Source: Isoptericola variabilis 225 (GTDB lineage: Bacteria > Actinomycetota > Actinomycetes > Actinomycetales > Cellulomonadaceae). From it: a DNA stretch of 64,000 nt. The notes under the pieces were generated by a model. The model worked only from the letters and a program-made list of their open reading frames with translations. It had not been told where the DNA came from and did not search any database. Of the stretch, positions 25,580 through 33,747 are shown in pieces. The position numbers and the translations under genes were made by a program. The stretch's first letter is position 1. Every line of letters begins with the position of its first letter. The DNA lies in the NCBI RefSeq assembly GCF_000215105.1, contig NC_015588.1:62001-126000 (forward strand). Reading direction: 5' to 3'.

Positions 25580-27652
25580 GTGAACGACCGACCGTCGCAG
25601 GACCTGCCCGTCCGGGCCGAGGGCTCGCGGCTCGTGTGGCGCGGAGGCGGAGAGACGCTCGTCGTCGAGCCGTGGGGCCGCGACGGCGTGCGCGTGCGCG
25701 CCCGGCTCGCGGGCGACGTCGAGGACGCCGACTGGGCGCTCCTGCCGCCCGCCGACGCCGCGGCCGACGCCGCGCAGGTCGAGCTCCGCCCCGACGGCGC
25801 GACGCTGACCCACGGCGCGATCCACGTCGAGCTCACGTGCTCGACGTGGTTCCACGAGCCGGTGGGTTACGAGGTGTCGCGGTGCGACGTCGCGTTCTAC
25901 GACGCCGCGGGCCGGCTGCTGCTGCGCGAGCTCGGCCGCGGCGGGTCGCTCGACCTGCGGGCACGGCACTTCCGGCCGCGCCTCGGCTCGGACGACCACA
26001 CGCTCACCGCGTCGTTCGAGTCCGACCCGGACGAGAAGCTCTACGGTATGGGCCAGTACCAGCAGCGCGTGCTGGACCTCAAGGGCTGCACGCTCGAGCT
26101 CGCGCACCGAAACTCGCAGGCCAGCGTGCCGTTCGTCGTCTCGAGCGCCGGGTACGGCTTCCTGTGGCACAACCCGGCGATCGGCCGCGCGACGTTCGGG
26201 CGCAACCGCACCGAGTGGTTCGCGGAGTCGACGCGGCAGCTCGACTACTGGGTCACCGCGGGCCGCACGCCCGCGGACATCACCCGGGCGTACGCGGACG
26301 CCACCGGCCACGCGCCGATGATGCCGGAGCGGGGTCTCGGCTTCTGGCAGTGCAAGCTGCGGTACTGGAACCAGGCCCAGCTCCTCGAGGTCGCGCGCGA
26401 GCACCGCCGTCGCGGTCTGCCGCTCGACGTGATCGTCGCGGACTTCTTCCACTGGCCGCGCATGGGCGACTACCGGTTCGAGGACGAGTTCTGGCCCGAC
26501 CCGGCCGCGATGGTCGCGGAGCTGCGCGAGCTGGGCGTCGAGCTCATGGTGTCGGTCTGGCCGCAGGTGTCGCTCGAGTCGGAGAACTACGCGCACCTGC
26601 GCCGGAACAACCTGCTCGTCCGCGCCGAGCGCGGGCTCGACGTCCAGATGTCGTTCCAGGGGCCGAGCGCGTTCCTCGACGTGACCAACCCCGAGGCCCG
26701 CGCGTGGCTGTGGGAGACCTGCCGGCGGAGCTACGGCGAGCACGGCATCCGCACGTTCTGGCTGGACGAGGCCGAGCCCGAGTACGGCGTCTACGACTTC
26801 GACGCCTACCGGTACCACGCGGGCCCGAACCTCCAGGTCGGCAACGTCTACCCGCAGCACTTCGCACGCGCCTTCTTCGAGGGGCAGCAGTCCGACGGCG
26901 AGACCGAGGTGGTCAACCTCGTGCGGTGCGCGTGGGCGGGCAGCCAGCGGTACGGGGCGCTCGTGTGGTCGGGCGACATCCACTCGACGTTCGAGGACAT
27001 GGCCCGCCAGGTCACCGCCGGCATCCACATGGGGCTCGCGGGCATCCCGTGGTTCACCACGGACATCGGCGGCTTCCACCACGGCGACGCGCGCGACCCC
27101 GCGTTCCACGAGCTGCTCGTCCGCTGGTTCCAGCTCGGCGCGTTCAGCCCGGTCATGCGGCTGCACGGCGACCGCCTCCCGTACGAGGACGTGGTCGCCG
27201 CGGACGGCTCGCCGCGCCTGCGCTCGGGCGGCCCCAACGAGCTGTGGAGCTTCGGCGAGGAGGTGTACGGCGTCCTCGCGCGGTACGTGCACCTGCGCGA
27301 GTGGCTGCGCCCCTACCTGCGCGACGTCATGGCCGCGGCGCACACCGACGGCCAGCCCGTGATGCGCGGGCTCTTCCACGAGTTCGCCGACGACGCCCGC
27401 GCGTGGGACGTCGACGACCAGTTCCTGCTCGGGCCCGACGTCCTCGTCGCACCCGTGCTCGAGGCGGGCGCGCGCGAGCGCGACGTCTACCTGCCGGCCG
27501 GGTCCCGCTGGACGGACGCGGCCACGGGCGAGGTGCACGACGGCGGCACGTCCGTGCGCGCGGACGCCCCGCTCGACGTCGTGCCCGTGTTCCTGCGCGA
27601 CGGCGCGCTGCCCGGGCTCGTGGGCCGCACCACGCGCACACCGACCACCTGA
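25580..27652 (+). CDS. Glycoside hydrolase family 31 (alpha-xylosidase/alpha-glucosidase, YicI-like)
   Basis: 690 residues. GTG 25580 has AAGGAG 5 bases before it. It has no signal peptide. The layout is an N-terminal beta-sandwich, a (beta/alpha)8 barrel and C-terminal beta domains. The likely nucleophile is Asp396 in FWLDEAEPEYG and the acid/base is Asp466 in WSGDIHSTFEDM. PRMGDYRFEDEFWPDP and MRLHGDR are typical of the YicI-type alpha-xylosidase branch. The residues WQCKLRYWNQ near the barrel start also fit. Together with GH127 it suggests cytoplasmic breakdown of an imported oligosaccharide with both xylose and arabinose. A hairpin follows at 27657-27688. Confidence 0.92.
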   Translation: MNDRPSQDLPVRAEGSRLVWRGGGETLVVEPWGRDGVRVRARLAGDVEDADWALLPPADAAADAAQVELRPDGATLTHGAIHVELTCSTWFHEPVGYEVSRCDVAFYDAAGRLLLRELGRGGSLDLRARHFRPRLGSDDHTLTASFESDPDEKLYGMGQYQQRVLDLKGCTLELAHRNSQASVPFVVSSAGYGFLWHNPAIGRATFGRNRTEWFAESTRQLDYWVTAGRTPADITRAYADATGHAPMMPERGLGFWQCKLRYWNQAQLLEVAREHRRRGLPLDVIVADFFHWPRMGDYRFEDEFWPDPAAMVAELRELGVELMVSVWPQVSLESENYAHLRRNNLLVRAERGLDVQMSFQGPSAFLDVTNPEARAWLWETCRRSYGEHGIRTFWLDEAEPEYGVYDFDAYRYHAGPNLQVGNVYPQHFARAFFEGQQSDGETEVVNLVRCAWAGSQRYGALVWSGDIHSTFEDMARQVTAGIHMGLAGIPWFTTDIGGFHHGDARDPAFHELLVRWFQLGAFSPVMRLHGDRLPYEDVVAADGSPRLRSGGPNELWSFGEEVYGVLARYVHLREWLRPYLRDVMAAAHTDGQPVMRGLFHEFADDARAWDVDDQFLLGPDVLVAPVLEAGARERDVYLPAGSRWTDAATGEVHDGGTSVRADAPLDVVPVFLRDGALPGLVGRTTRTPTT

Positions 27653-27656
27653 CCAC

Positions 27657-27688
27657 GACGGCGGACCGCCGCCGCGCCGTCCGCCGTC
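27657..27688 (+). terminator. Hairpin after GH31 gene
   Basis: GACGGCGGAC (27657-27666) pairs perfectly with GTCCGCCGTC (27679-27688) across a 12-nt loop. It lies 5 bp after the GH31 stop and directly before the LacI-type operator. It separates the importer operon from the secreted enzyme gene. Confidence 0.65.
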
Positions 27689-27700
27689 GAACCGGTTCGA
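27687..27700 (+). promoter_or_regulatory. LacI-type operator before the secreted glycosidase
   Basis: TCGAACCGGTTCGA is a perfect 14-bp palindrome containing the same CGAACCGGTTCG 12-mer as the site before the local LacI regulator (19201-19212). It lies 117 bp before the ATG, so the secreted enzyme is probably in the same regulon. Confidence 0.7.
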
Positions 27701-27816
27701 CGAGCACCGGGCGAGAGAGGAGGAAGAGGAAGGACCGCCCCACGGGAGGGGCGAGCTCGTACGACGACGTTCGAGCGCGCGCCGCACGGCGCGCGACGAC
27801 AGAGAGGTACTCGACG

Positions 27817-30800
27817 ATGAGAAGCACACGATCGCGGCGCACGCCGCGGTTGACGGCGGGGCTGACGACCCTCGCCCTCACGCTCGGCACGGTCGGCGCG
27901 GTCACCGCGGCACCGGCGACCGCCGCAGAGGCGCCCGAGCCCTACCTGCACTACACGATGGAGGGCATCTCGGGCACGACGCTGCCCGACGTCTCCGGCA
28001 ACAACCTCCACGGAACGCTCGCCGGCAACCGGTCCGTCATCGAGGCGGAGGGCGGCGGCGCGGCGCTCGACCTGCACGGCGGCACGAACGGCGGCCACGT
28101 GTCGGTCCCGCGGGGCGCGCTCGAGGGCGCCACCGACCTCACGGTCTCCGCGCACGTCCGGTGGGACGGCAGCGGCGGGGCCTGGCAGCGGATCTTCGAC
28201 CTCGGCACCAACACCACGCGCTACCTGTTCGCGACGCCGTCGAACGGCGACGGCCGGCTCCGCACGGCCGTCACGACCAGCGGCGGCGGCGGCGAGACGC
28301 AGGCGAACGGCTACGGCCCCCTCAAGGCGGGCGACTGGGTCACGCTCACCACGACCCTCGACACGTCCGCCCAGCGCGTGACCATGTACCTCGACGGCGT
28401 CGCCGTGGCGTCGGCGCCCACGTCCGTCACGGCGGGGCAGCTGCTCACCGCGAGCGCCGCGCGCGCCGGCTGGATCGGGCGCTCCATGTACCCGGACCCG
28501 CTGTTCGACGGGGCCGTGGCGGACTTCCGCATCTACCGTGCGGCATTGAGCGCCGAGCAGGTCGCCGAGCTCGTGGGTGAGACTCCTGACGTGGTGGCCC
28601 TGGCGAACGAGACGTTCCAGCTGCGCACGCTCGTCGGCGCGGCCCCGAACCTCCCCGCGGCGGTCCGCGCGTCGTTCACCGACGGCTACGACCGCGACGT
28701 GCCGGTGACGTGGGACGCCGTCGACCCCGCGCAGTACGCGCAGCCCGGCACGTACACGGTGCAGGGCCGGGCCGCGGGCGTCACGGTGACGGCGAACGTC
28801 ACGGTGCACCGGGGTGAGCTCAAGGTGGACCTCGCCACGAACACGGGCGAGTTCCAGGGCGGCGCGTCGGGCCTGCTGTACGGCCTGTACGCGGACGGCA
28901 TGCCGACCGACAACCTCGTCGAGGGCATGAACGTGCGCACGGTGGCGACCAAGGCGCAGGACGGCGCCCAGCACCCGGGCTCGGACGCGCTCGAGGTGGT
29001 CCGCCAGCTCGCGGACACCACCGACGGCGACGTCTACCTGCGCGTCACGGACTACTACCGGGGCTTCCCGTACCAGTGGCCGGGCAGCACGCCGGCGGAG
29101 AAGCTCGCCGACTACGCGCGCGTCCTCGACGAGCAGCTCGCGATGATCGGCACGCTCGAGCCGGAGTACCGGGACAACCTCGTGATCGAGCCGTTCAACG
29201 AGCCCGAGGGCAACATGTTCGGCACCGGGCAGTGGAGCCTCAACCGCATCTCGTGGCTCAACGACCCGACGGACTACTTCGCCGCGTGGGACCGGACCTA
29301 CCGGACGATCAAGGAGGCGTACCCGGACATGCGGATCGCCGGTCCGGGCACCTCGATCCTGTACCCGCAGGTCAAGGGCTTCCTGGAGCACGCCGTCGAG
29401 GCGGGCACCGTGCCGGACATCATCACGTGGCACGAGCTGTCGCACCCGCAGAACATCCGTGACTCCGTGGAGCGGTACCGCGGCTGGGAGGCCGAGGTCT
29501 TCGCGGGAACCGAGCTCGAGGGCACCGAGCTGCCGATCAACGTCAACGAGTACGCCTTCAACTACCACACGTCCGTCCCGGGCCAGATGATCCAGTGGAT
29601 GTCCGCGATCGAGGACTCCAAGGTCGAGGCGATGATCGCGTTCTGGAACATCAACGGGAACCTGTCCGACTCGGCCGTGCAGGCCAACCGCGGCAACGGG
29701 CAGTGGTGGCTCTACAACGCGTACGCGCACATGACGGGCCACACGGTCGAGGTCACGCCGCCGTTCCCGGGGCAGAACTACTCGCTCCAGGGCGTCGCGA
29801 CGCTCGACGAGGAGCGGGCCGTCGCGCGCACGATCCTGGGCGGGGCCGACGGCGCCGCCCCGGTCGAGCTCGTCAACGTCCCGGCGGACGTGTTCGGCGG
29901 CGACGAGGTGCGCGTGTTCGTCCGCGAGATCCCGTGGACGGGCCAGCTCGGCGACTCGGCGCAGCCGCGCCACCTCGCCGAGCTCACGCTGCCCGTGACG
30001 GACGGCACGGTCGCGGTCGAGTTCGACGGCGAGACGCTGCCGCTGCTCGAGGAGTCCTCGGCGTACGAGGTCGTGGTGACGCCGGCGGGCGCCGGGCAGT
30101 CGACGACGTCGACCCCGACGCTCTGGCAGGGCAGCTACGAGGCCGAGGACGCCGCGCACACCGGCTCGGGCTACAGCCGCAACGGTCCGGAGGGGCGGCC
30201 GCAGGACGTGGGCAAGTTCTACACGTCGGGCATGTACAACGTGGGCGGCCTGCGCACCGGTTCGAACGTGGTGCTCGACTTCGAGGTGACCGTTCCCCAG
30301 GACGGCACCTACGACCTGTCGGTGTTCGCGAACAGCCTCAACACCTACAACCTCGTGGCCGAGCAGGGTCCGACGAACGTGTTCCTGCGCGTCGACGGCG
30401 AGGCCGAGCAGGAGCTGTTCCTGCCGCTCGGCTACAAGTGGGTGGTCTGGGACCACACCGACACGACGGTCGAGCTCACCGCGGGCACGCACACGATCTC
30501 GCTCGCGGCGCGCAGCCTCGACGGGTCGAAGGCGACGAAGGGTGACGCGCTGATCGACCGGATCACGCTGTCGCTGGCCAACCCGGACGCCGACACGTCG
30601 GTCTACGAGGCAGAGCTCGCCCAGCTCGACGGCGGCAGCACGGTCTACTCCGCGCCCGACGGCGTGGACGCGGCCACGATCTCCGGCTCGGGCGCGGTCC
30701 AGCTCGCCGAGGGCGAGTCGGCCACGTTCTGGGTCTACGGCGCGCGCGACGCCGAGGCGACGCTCGGCGCCGACCTGCTCGGCGCCGGCGCGGGCACGCT

Positions 30801-31710
30801 GGCGGTCAACGGCCGTGACGTGCTCGACCTCGCCAGGGCGTCCGAGGTCGCCGTGCACCTCGAGGGCGGCGTCAACAAGGTCACCGTGACCGGTGGCGCG
30901 GGCGGGCTCGTGCTCGACCGCCTCACCGTCGCGGCCGGCAACGACTCGCTACCGACGACCGAGTACCAGGCCGAGGACGCCGAGCTGGCCGGCTCGGCCG
31001 CCGTCGTCGACCTGCCTCTCGCCGAGGGCGGCAAGGCCGTCGCCGGCGTCGGCGGTGAGCCGGGCAACGACAGCGCGCTGACGTTCCGGGTCGCCGCCGA
31101 GGAGGCCGGCCCGCACGCGGTCGTCGTCCGCTTCTCCAACCCGGAGCAGGTCGACGGCACGCACTACAACCCGAACCCGGTCGCACGGCACGCCGACATC
31201 TCGGTCAACGGCGGCGAGCCGCAGCGGTGGATGTTCGTCCCCACGTTCCACAAGAACAACTTCTGGGAGCGGACCATCGTGCTCGACCTCGAGGCGGGCG
31301 AGAACACCATCTCGCTGCGCTCCGAGGAGGCGACCAACTGGGACGGCGAGACGTACGCGTCCGAGACGTGGCCCGCGGACTACAACCTGCGGGCCGACGA
31401 GGCGCCCATCGTCGACCGGATCACGGTCTCGCCGCTCAGCGCGGTGAGCCCCGTCGCGGTCCGGGCGGTCACGGAGTGCCGCGGCAAGAGGGCGTTCGTC
31501 GTCGTCGACGTGACCAACACGTCGGGCGCGGCGACCGACGTCGCCGTGACGGCGCTCGGCGAGACCCGCGAGCGCGACACGCTCGCGGCCGGCAAGTCGT
31601 GGCGGCTGCCGTTCGCCGCGGACGCCGCGTCGCTCGAGGCCGGGGAGGTGACGGTCACCGCCTCCGGCGTGAACACGCTGCACGCCTACCCGGAGGTCAC
31701 CTGCGGCTGA
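27817..31710 (+). CDS. Large secreted multidomain clan GH-A glycosidase with LamG and CBM-like modules
   Basis: 1297 residues from ATG 27817 (GAGAGG upstream). The signal peptide ends ATA-A near residue 36. Next come a LamG/concanavalin-like domain at about 42-255 (HYTMEGISGTTLPDVSGNNL, GAVADFRIYRAALSAEQVAE) and a bacterial Ig-like (Big_4) segment at about 262-340. The catalytic barrel spans about 345-650, with Glu462 in EPFNEPEGN as likely acid/base and Glu578 in INVNEYAFNY as likely nucleophile. A C-terminal beta domain and two or three CBM35/CBM6-like modules follow (YEAEDAAHTGSGYSRNG near 776; EYQAEDAELAGS near 1049). The GH family is uncertain (GH39-like clan A). It probably degrades plant cell-wall glycans outside the cell to feed the importer. 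Confidence 0.85.
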   Translation: MRSTRSRRTPRLTAGLTTLALTLGTVGAVTAAPATAAEAPEPYLHYTMEGISGTTLPDVSGNNLHGTLAGNRSVIEAEGGGAALDLHGGTNGGHVSVPRGALEGATDLTVSAHVRWDGSGGAWQRIFDLGTNTTRYLFATPSNGDGRLRTAVTTSGGGGETQANGYGPLKAGDWVTLTTTLDTSAQRVTMYLDGVAVASAPTSVTAGQLLTASAARAGWIGRSMYPDPLFDGAVADFRIYRAALSAEQVAELVGETPDVVALANETFQLRTLVGAAPNLPAAVRASFTDGYDRDVPVTWDAVDPAQYAQPGTYTVQGRAAGVTVTANVTVHRGELKVDLATNTGEFQGGASGLLYGLYADGMPTDNLVEGMNVRTVATKAQDGAQHPGSDALEVVRQLADTTDGDVYLRVTDYYRGFPYQWPGSTPAEKLADYARVLDEQLAMIGTLEPEYRDNLVIEPFNEPEGNMFGTGQWSLNRISWLNDPTDYFAAWDRTYRTIKEAYPDMRIAGPGTSILYPQVKGFLEHAVEAGTVPDIITWHELSHPQNIRDSVERYRGWEAEVFAGTELEGTELPINVNEYAFNYHTSVPGQMIQWMSAIEDSKVEAMIAFWNINGNLSDSAVQANRGNGQWWLYNAYAHMTGHTVEVTPPFPGQNYSLQGVATLDEERAVARTILGGADGAAPVELVNVPADVFGGDEVRVFVREIPWTGQLGDSAQPRHLAELTLPVTDGTVAVEFDGETLPLLEESSAYEVVVTPAGAGQSTTSTPTLWQGSYEAEDAAHTGSGYSRNGPEGRPQDVGKFYTSGMYNVGGLRTGSNVVLDFEVTVPQDGTYDLSVFANSLNTYNLVAEQGPTNVFLRVDGEAEQELFLPLGYKWVVWDHTDTTVELTAGTHTISLAARSLDGSKATKGDALIDRITLSLANPDADTSVYEAELAQLDGGSTVYSAPDGVDAATISGSGAVQLAEGESATFWVYGARDAEATLGADLLGAGAGTLAVNGRDVLDLARASEVAVHLEGGVNKVTVTGGAGGLVLDRLTVAAGNDSLPTTEYQAEDAELAGSAAVVDLPLAEGGKAVAGVGGEPGNDSALTFRVAAEEAGPHAVVVRFSNPEQVDGTHYNPNPVARHADISVNGGEPQRWMFVPTFHKNNFWERTIVLDLEAGENTISLRSEEATNWDGETYASETWPADYNLRADEAPIVDRITVSPLSAVSPVAVRAVTECRGKRAFVVVDVTNTSGAATDVAVTALGETRERDTLAAGKSWRLPFAADAASLEAGEVTVTASGVNTLHAYPEVTCG

Positions 31711-31728
31711 CCTGCCGCGCCTGACCCA

Positions 31729-31772
31729 GGCCCGGGTCGGCGGCGAGCGCACGCTCGTCGCCGGCCCGGGCC
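31729..31772 (+). terminator. Strong hairpin terminator
   Basis: GGCCCGGG-T-CGGCGGCGAGCG pairs with CGCTCGTCGCCG-GCCCGGGCC. The stem is about 20 bp with minor mismatches and almost no loop, 19 bp after the glycosidase stop. It ends the carbohydrate locus. Confidence 0.75.
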
Positions 31773-31803
31773 TCGTCGCGTTCGGGCGGGGGTGACGAGA
31801 GGG

Positions 31804-32132
31804 TCAGGCCTGCCCCGTGCGCCGCCGCACGTACGCGTCGATGCCGTCGAGCACGATGCCGAGCCCGAAAGTGATCTCGTCGTCCTGCGACGCGTCGCGG
31901 TCCACGGACGCGGGGTCCCACGTCGCGAGCGAGGCGAAGACGTGCGGGAACTGCTCGGGCGTGGCGAGCCGCGAGAGCACGGTCTCGAAGTCGTAGAAGG
32001 GGTTCGCGCGGTCGATGGCGCGCGGGTCGAGCTCGTCGTCGGGCGTCTCGGGCCCGACGCCGGTCTCGCGGCGCACCTGCGCGACGGCGGCCCGCCGCGT
32101 CTCGATCTGCACGCGCGCCTCGCCGAGCACCA
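31804..32132 (-). pseudogene. C-terminal remnant of a TetR-family repressor
   Basis: The minus-strand frame ending at 31804 reads LGEARVQIETRRAAVAQVRR, then PDDELDPRAIDRANPFYDFE, FPHVFASLATWDPASV and ITFGLGIVLDGIDAYVRRRT. This is the usual ligand-domain end of TetR/AcrR proteins (TetR_C-like). The helix-turn-helix is missing. Residues further upstream in the frame are shadow sequence. The break is at about 32132, where an ABC-2 permease tail begins on the other strand. Confidence 0.8.
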
Positions 32133-32304
32133 GCCGGTGACGCCGGTGATCGAGACGGTGCGCGGGCTGCTGGTCGGCGGGACGCCCGGCGCGCCGCAGG
32201 GCGACGCGCTCGCCGACGCCGGGCTGCTCGCGGTGGTGTGGTGCGTGGGCCTTGCGGTCGCGTTCGCGGGTGCCGCGACCTGGGCGTTCGCCCGGCGCCG
32301 CTGA
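32133..32304 (+). pseudogene. C-terminal remnant of an ABC-2 type permease
   Basis: The plus frame from 32133 reads QPVTPVIETVRGLLVGG, then LLAVVWCVGLAVAFAGAATW and AFARRR before the stop. This is the standard last part of DrrB-like ABC-2 permeases (NPFTPVIETLRGLL...). Start, first helices and ATPase partner are absent. The simplest origin is a divergent tetR / ABC ATPase / permease locus that lost its middle, joining two C-terminal pieces back to back. Confidence 0.78.
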
Positions 32305-32347
32305 ACCGCGCGCCGCCGCCGGACGCCGCCGACGCACGCCCGTCGCG

Positions 32348-33553
32348 TCAGCTGCGCGACAGCACCAGCGCGGCGCTGTGCCCGCCGAACCCGAACGCGT
32401 TGACGAGCGCGTGCTCGGCCGCCGTCGGGCGCGCGCTCGTCACGACGTCGAGGTCGATCGCCGGGTCGGGCGTCTCGAGGTTGAGCGTGGGCGGCACGAC
32501 GCCGTGGTGCAGCGACAGGAGCGCGGCGAGCGCCCCGAGCGCCCCGGAGGCCCCGAGGAGGTGCCCGGTCGACGCCTTGGTCGCCGTCACGGGCGGCGGG
32601 TCGCCGAAGACGGAGCGCAGCGCGTCGGCCTCGTTGACGTCCCCGAGCGGCGTCGACGTGGCGTGCGCGTGCACGAGGCCGACGTGGGCGGGCGCCAGCT
32701 CGGCCGAGCGCAGCGCGAGCCCGATGGTGCGGGCCTGGTTCTGCGGCTCGCCGCCCACGATGTCGTGCGCGTCGGACGTGAGGGCCGCGCCGTCGACGGC
32801 GCCGAGCACGTCGGCGCCGCGCGCGGCCGCGTGCTCCTCGGCCTCGAGCACGAGCAGCGCGGCGCCCTCGCCCATGACGAACCCGTCGCGCTCGGCGTCG
32901 AACGGCCGCGAGGCACGCTCGGGCTCGTCGTTGCGGGTCGACATCGCGCGGGAGCGCGCGAACGCGGAGATGCACAGGTCGACGATGCTGGCCTCGACGC
33001 CCCCGCACACGACGACGTCGGCCTGGTCGGAGCGGATCAGCTCGCGGCCCGTGAGGATCGCCTCGACGCCGGCGGCGCAGGCGCTCACGGGCGCCCGCGC
33101 GCCGGCCTTGGCCCCGAGGTCCATCGACAGCCAGGCCGCGGGCCCGTTGGCCATGACCATGGTGACGGCGTGCGGGCTCACGCGGCGGTGACCCTGGGTG
33201 GTGAGCACCTCGTGCTGCACGAGCGTCGTGCCGATCCCGCCGTTGGCCGTGCCGACCGCGACGGCCAGGCGCGTGGGGTCGACGTCGGGCGCCCCGGCCG
33301 ACGCCCAGGCCTCGCGGCCCGCGACGAGCGTGAGCTGCTCGGCCCGGTCGAGCCGGCGCAGCTCGCGGACCTCGAGCGTCTCGGCGAACGCGTCGTCGAC
33401 CCGTGCGGCGATCCGCACGGGCAGCTCGCGCGCCCAGTCCTCCTCGAGCGCGGTCACCGCGCCGATGCCCTCGGCGAGGCCCTTCCACGTCTCGTCCGCC
33501 GTGCGGCCCAGGGGCGTGACCGCCCCCAGTCCCGTCACCACCGCTCGTCGCAT
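32348..33553 (-). CDS. 3-oxoacyl-ACP synthase II (FabF-like, KAS II)
   Basis: 401 residues from ATG 33553 with GGAGGTGGGA upstream. It condenses malonyl-ACP with acyl-ACP in fatty acid elongation. The thiolase-fold catalytic triad is complete: Cys159 in VSACAAG, His in HAHATSTPLGD and His in TKASTGHLLGAS. MRRAVVTGLGAVTPLG at the start and NAFGFGGHSAALVLS at the end are full-length marks. It is not next to fabD/fabH/acpP, so it is a stand-alone paralogue, possibly for branched or specialised fatty acids. It is divergent from an APC permease. Confidence 0.93.
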   Translation of the reverse strand: MRRAVVTGLGAVTPLGRTADETWKGLAEGIGAVTALEEDWARELPVRIAARVDDAFAETLEVRELRRLDRAEQLTLVAGREAWASAGAPDVDPTRLAVAVGTANGGIGTTLVQHEVLTTQGHRRVSPHAVTMVMANGPAAWLSMDLGAKAGARAPVSACAAGVEAILTGRELIRSDQADVVVCGGVEASIVDLCISAFARSRAMSTRNDEPERASRPFDAERDGFVMGEGAALLVLEAEEHAAARGADVLGAVDGAALTSDAHDIVGGEPQNQARTIGLALRSAELAPAHVGLVHAHATSTPLGDVNEADALRSVFGDPPPVTATKASTGHLLGASGALGALAALLSLHHGVVPPTLNLETPDPAIDLDVVTSARPTAAEHALVNAFGFGGHSAALVLSRS

Positions 33554-33747
33554 TCCCACCTCCGCTCGTGCACGACACCCGCCGGCCGCGCGCGTCGTCG
33601 TGGGCAACAATGCCCGACTCATGGGTCGAACAGGTATCGAAGCATGCCTGCGCGGTGCGGTGGGCGCGCGGTTTCCCCGGGCGAGAGGTTCCATGGATGA
33701 AGCACGCCCCGGCGCAGGCCGGGGTGCTCGAGCCGAGGGAGGCACCG

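Noticed and set aside
27487..30858. 1123-codon minus-strand ORF opposite the large glycosidase
   Set aside because: Antisense frame of a well-supported secreted enzyme; no start signal or domain.
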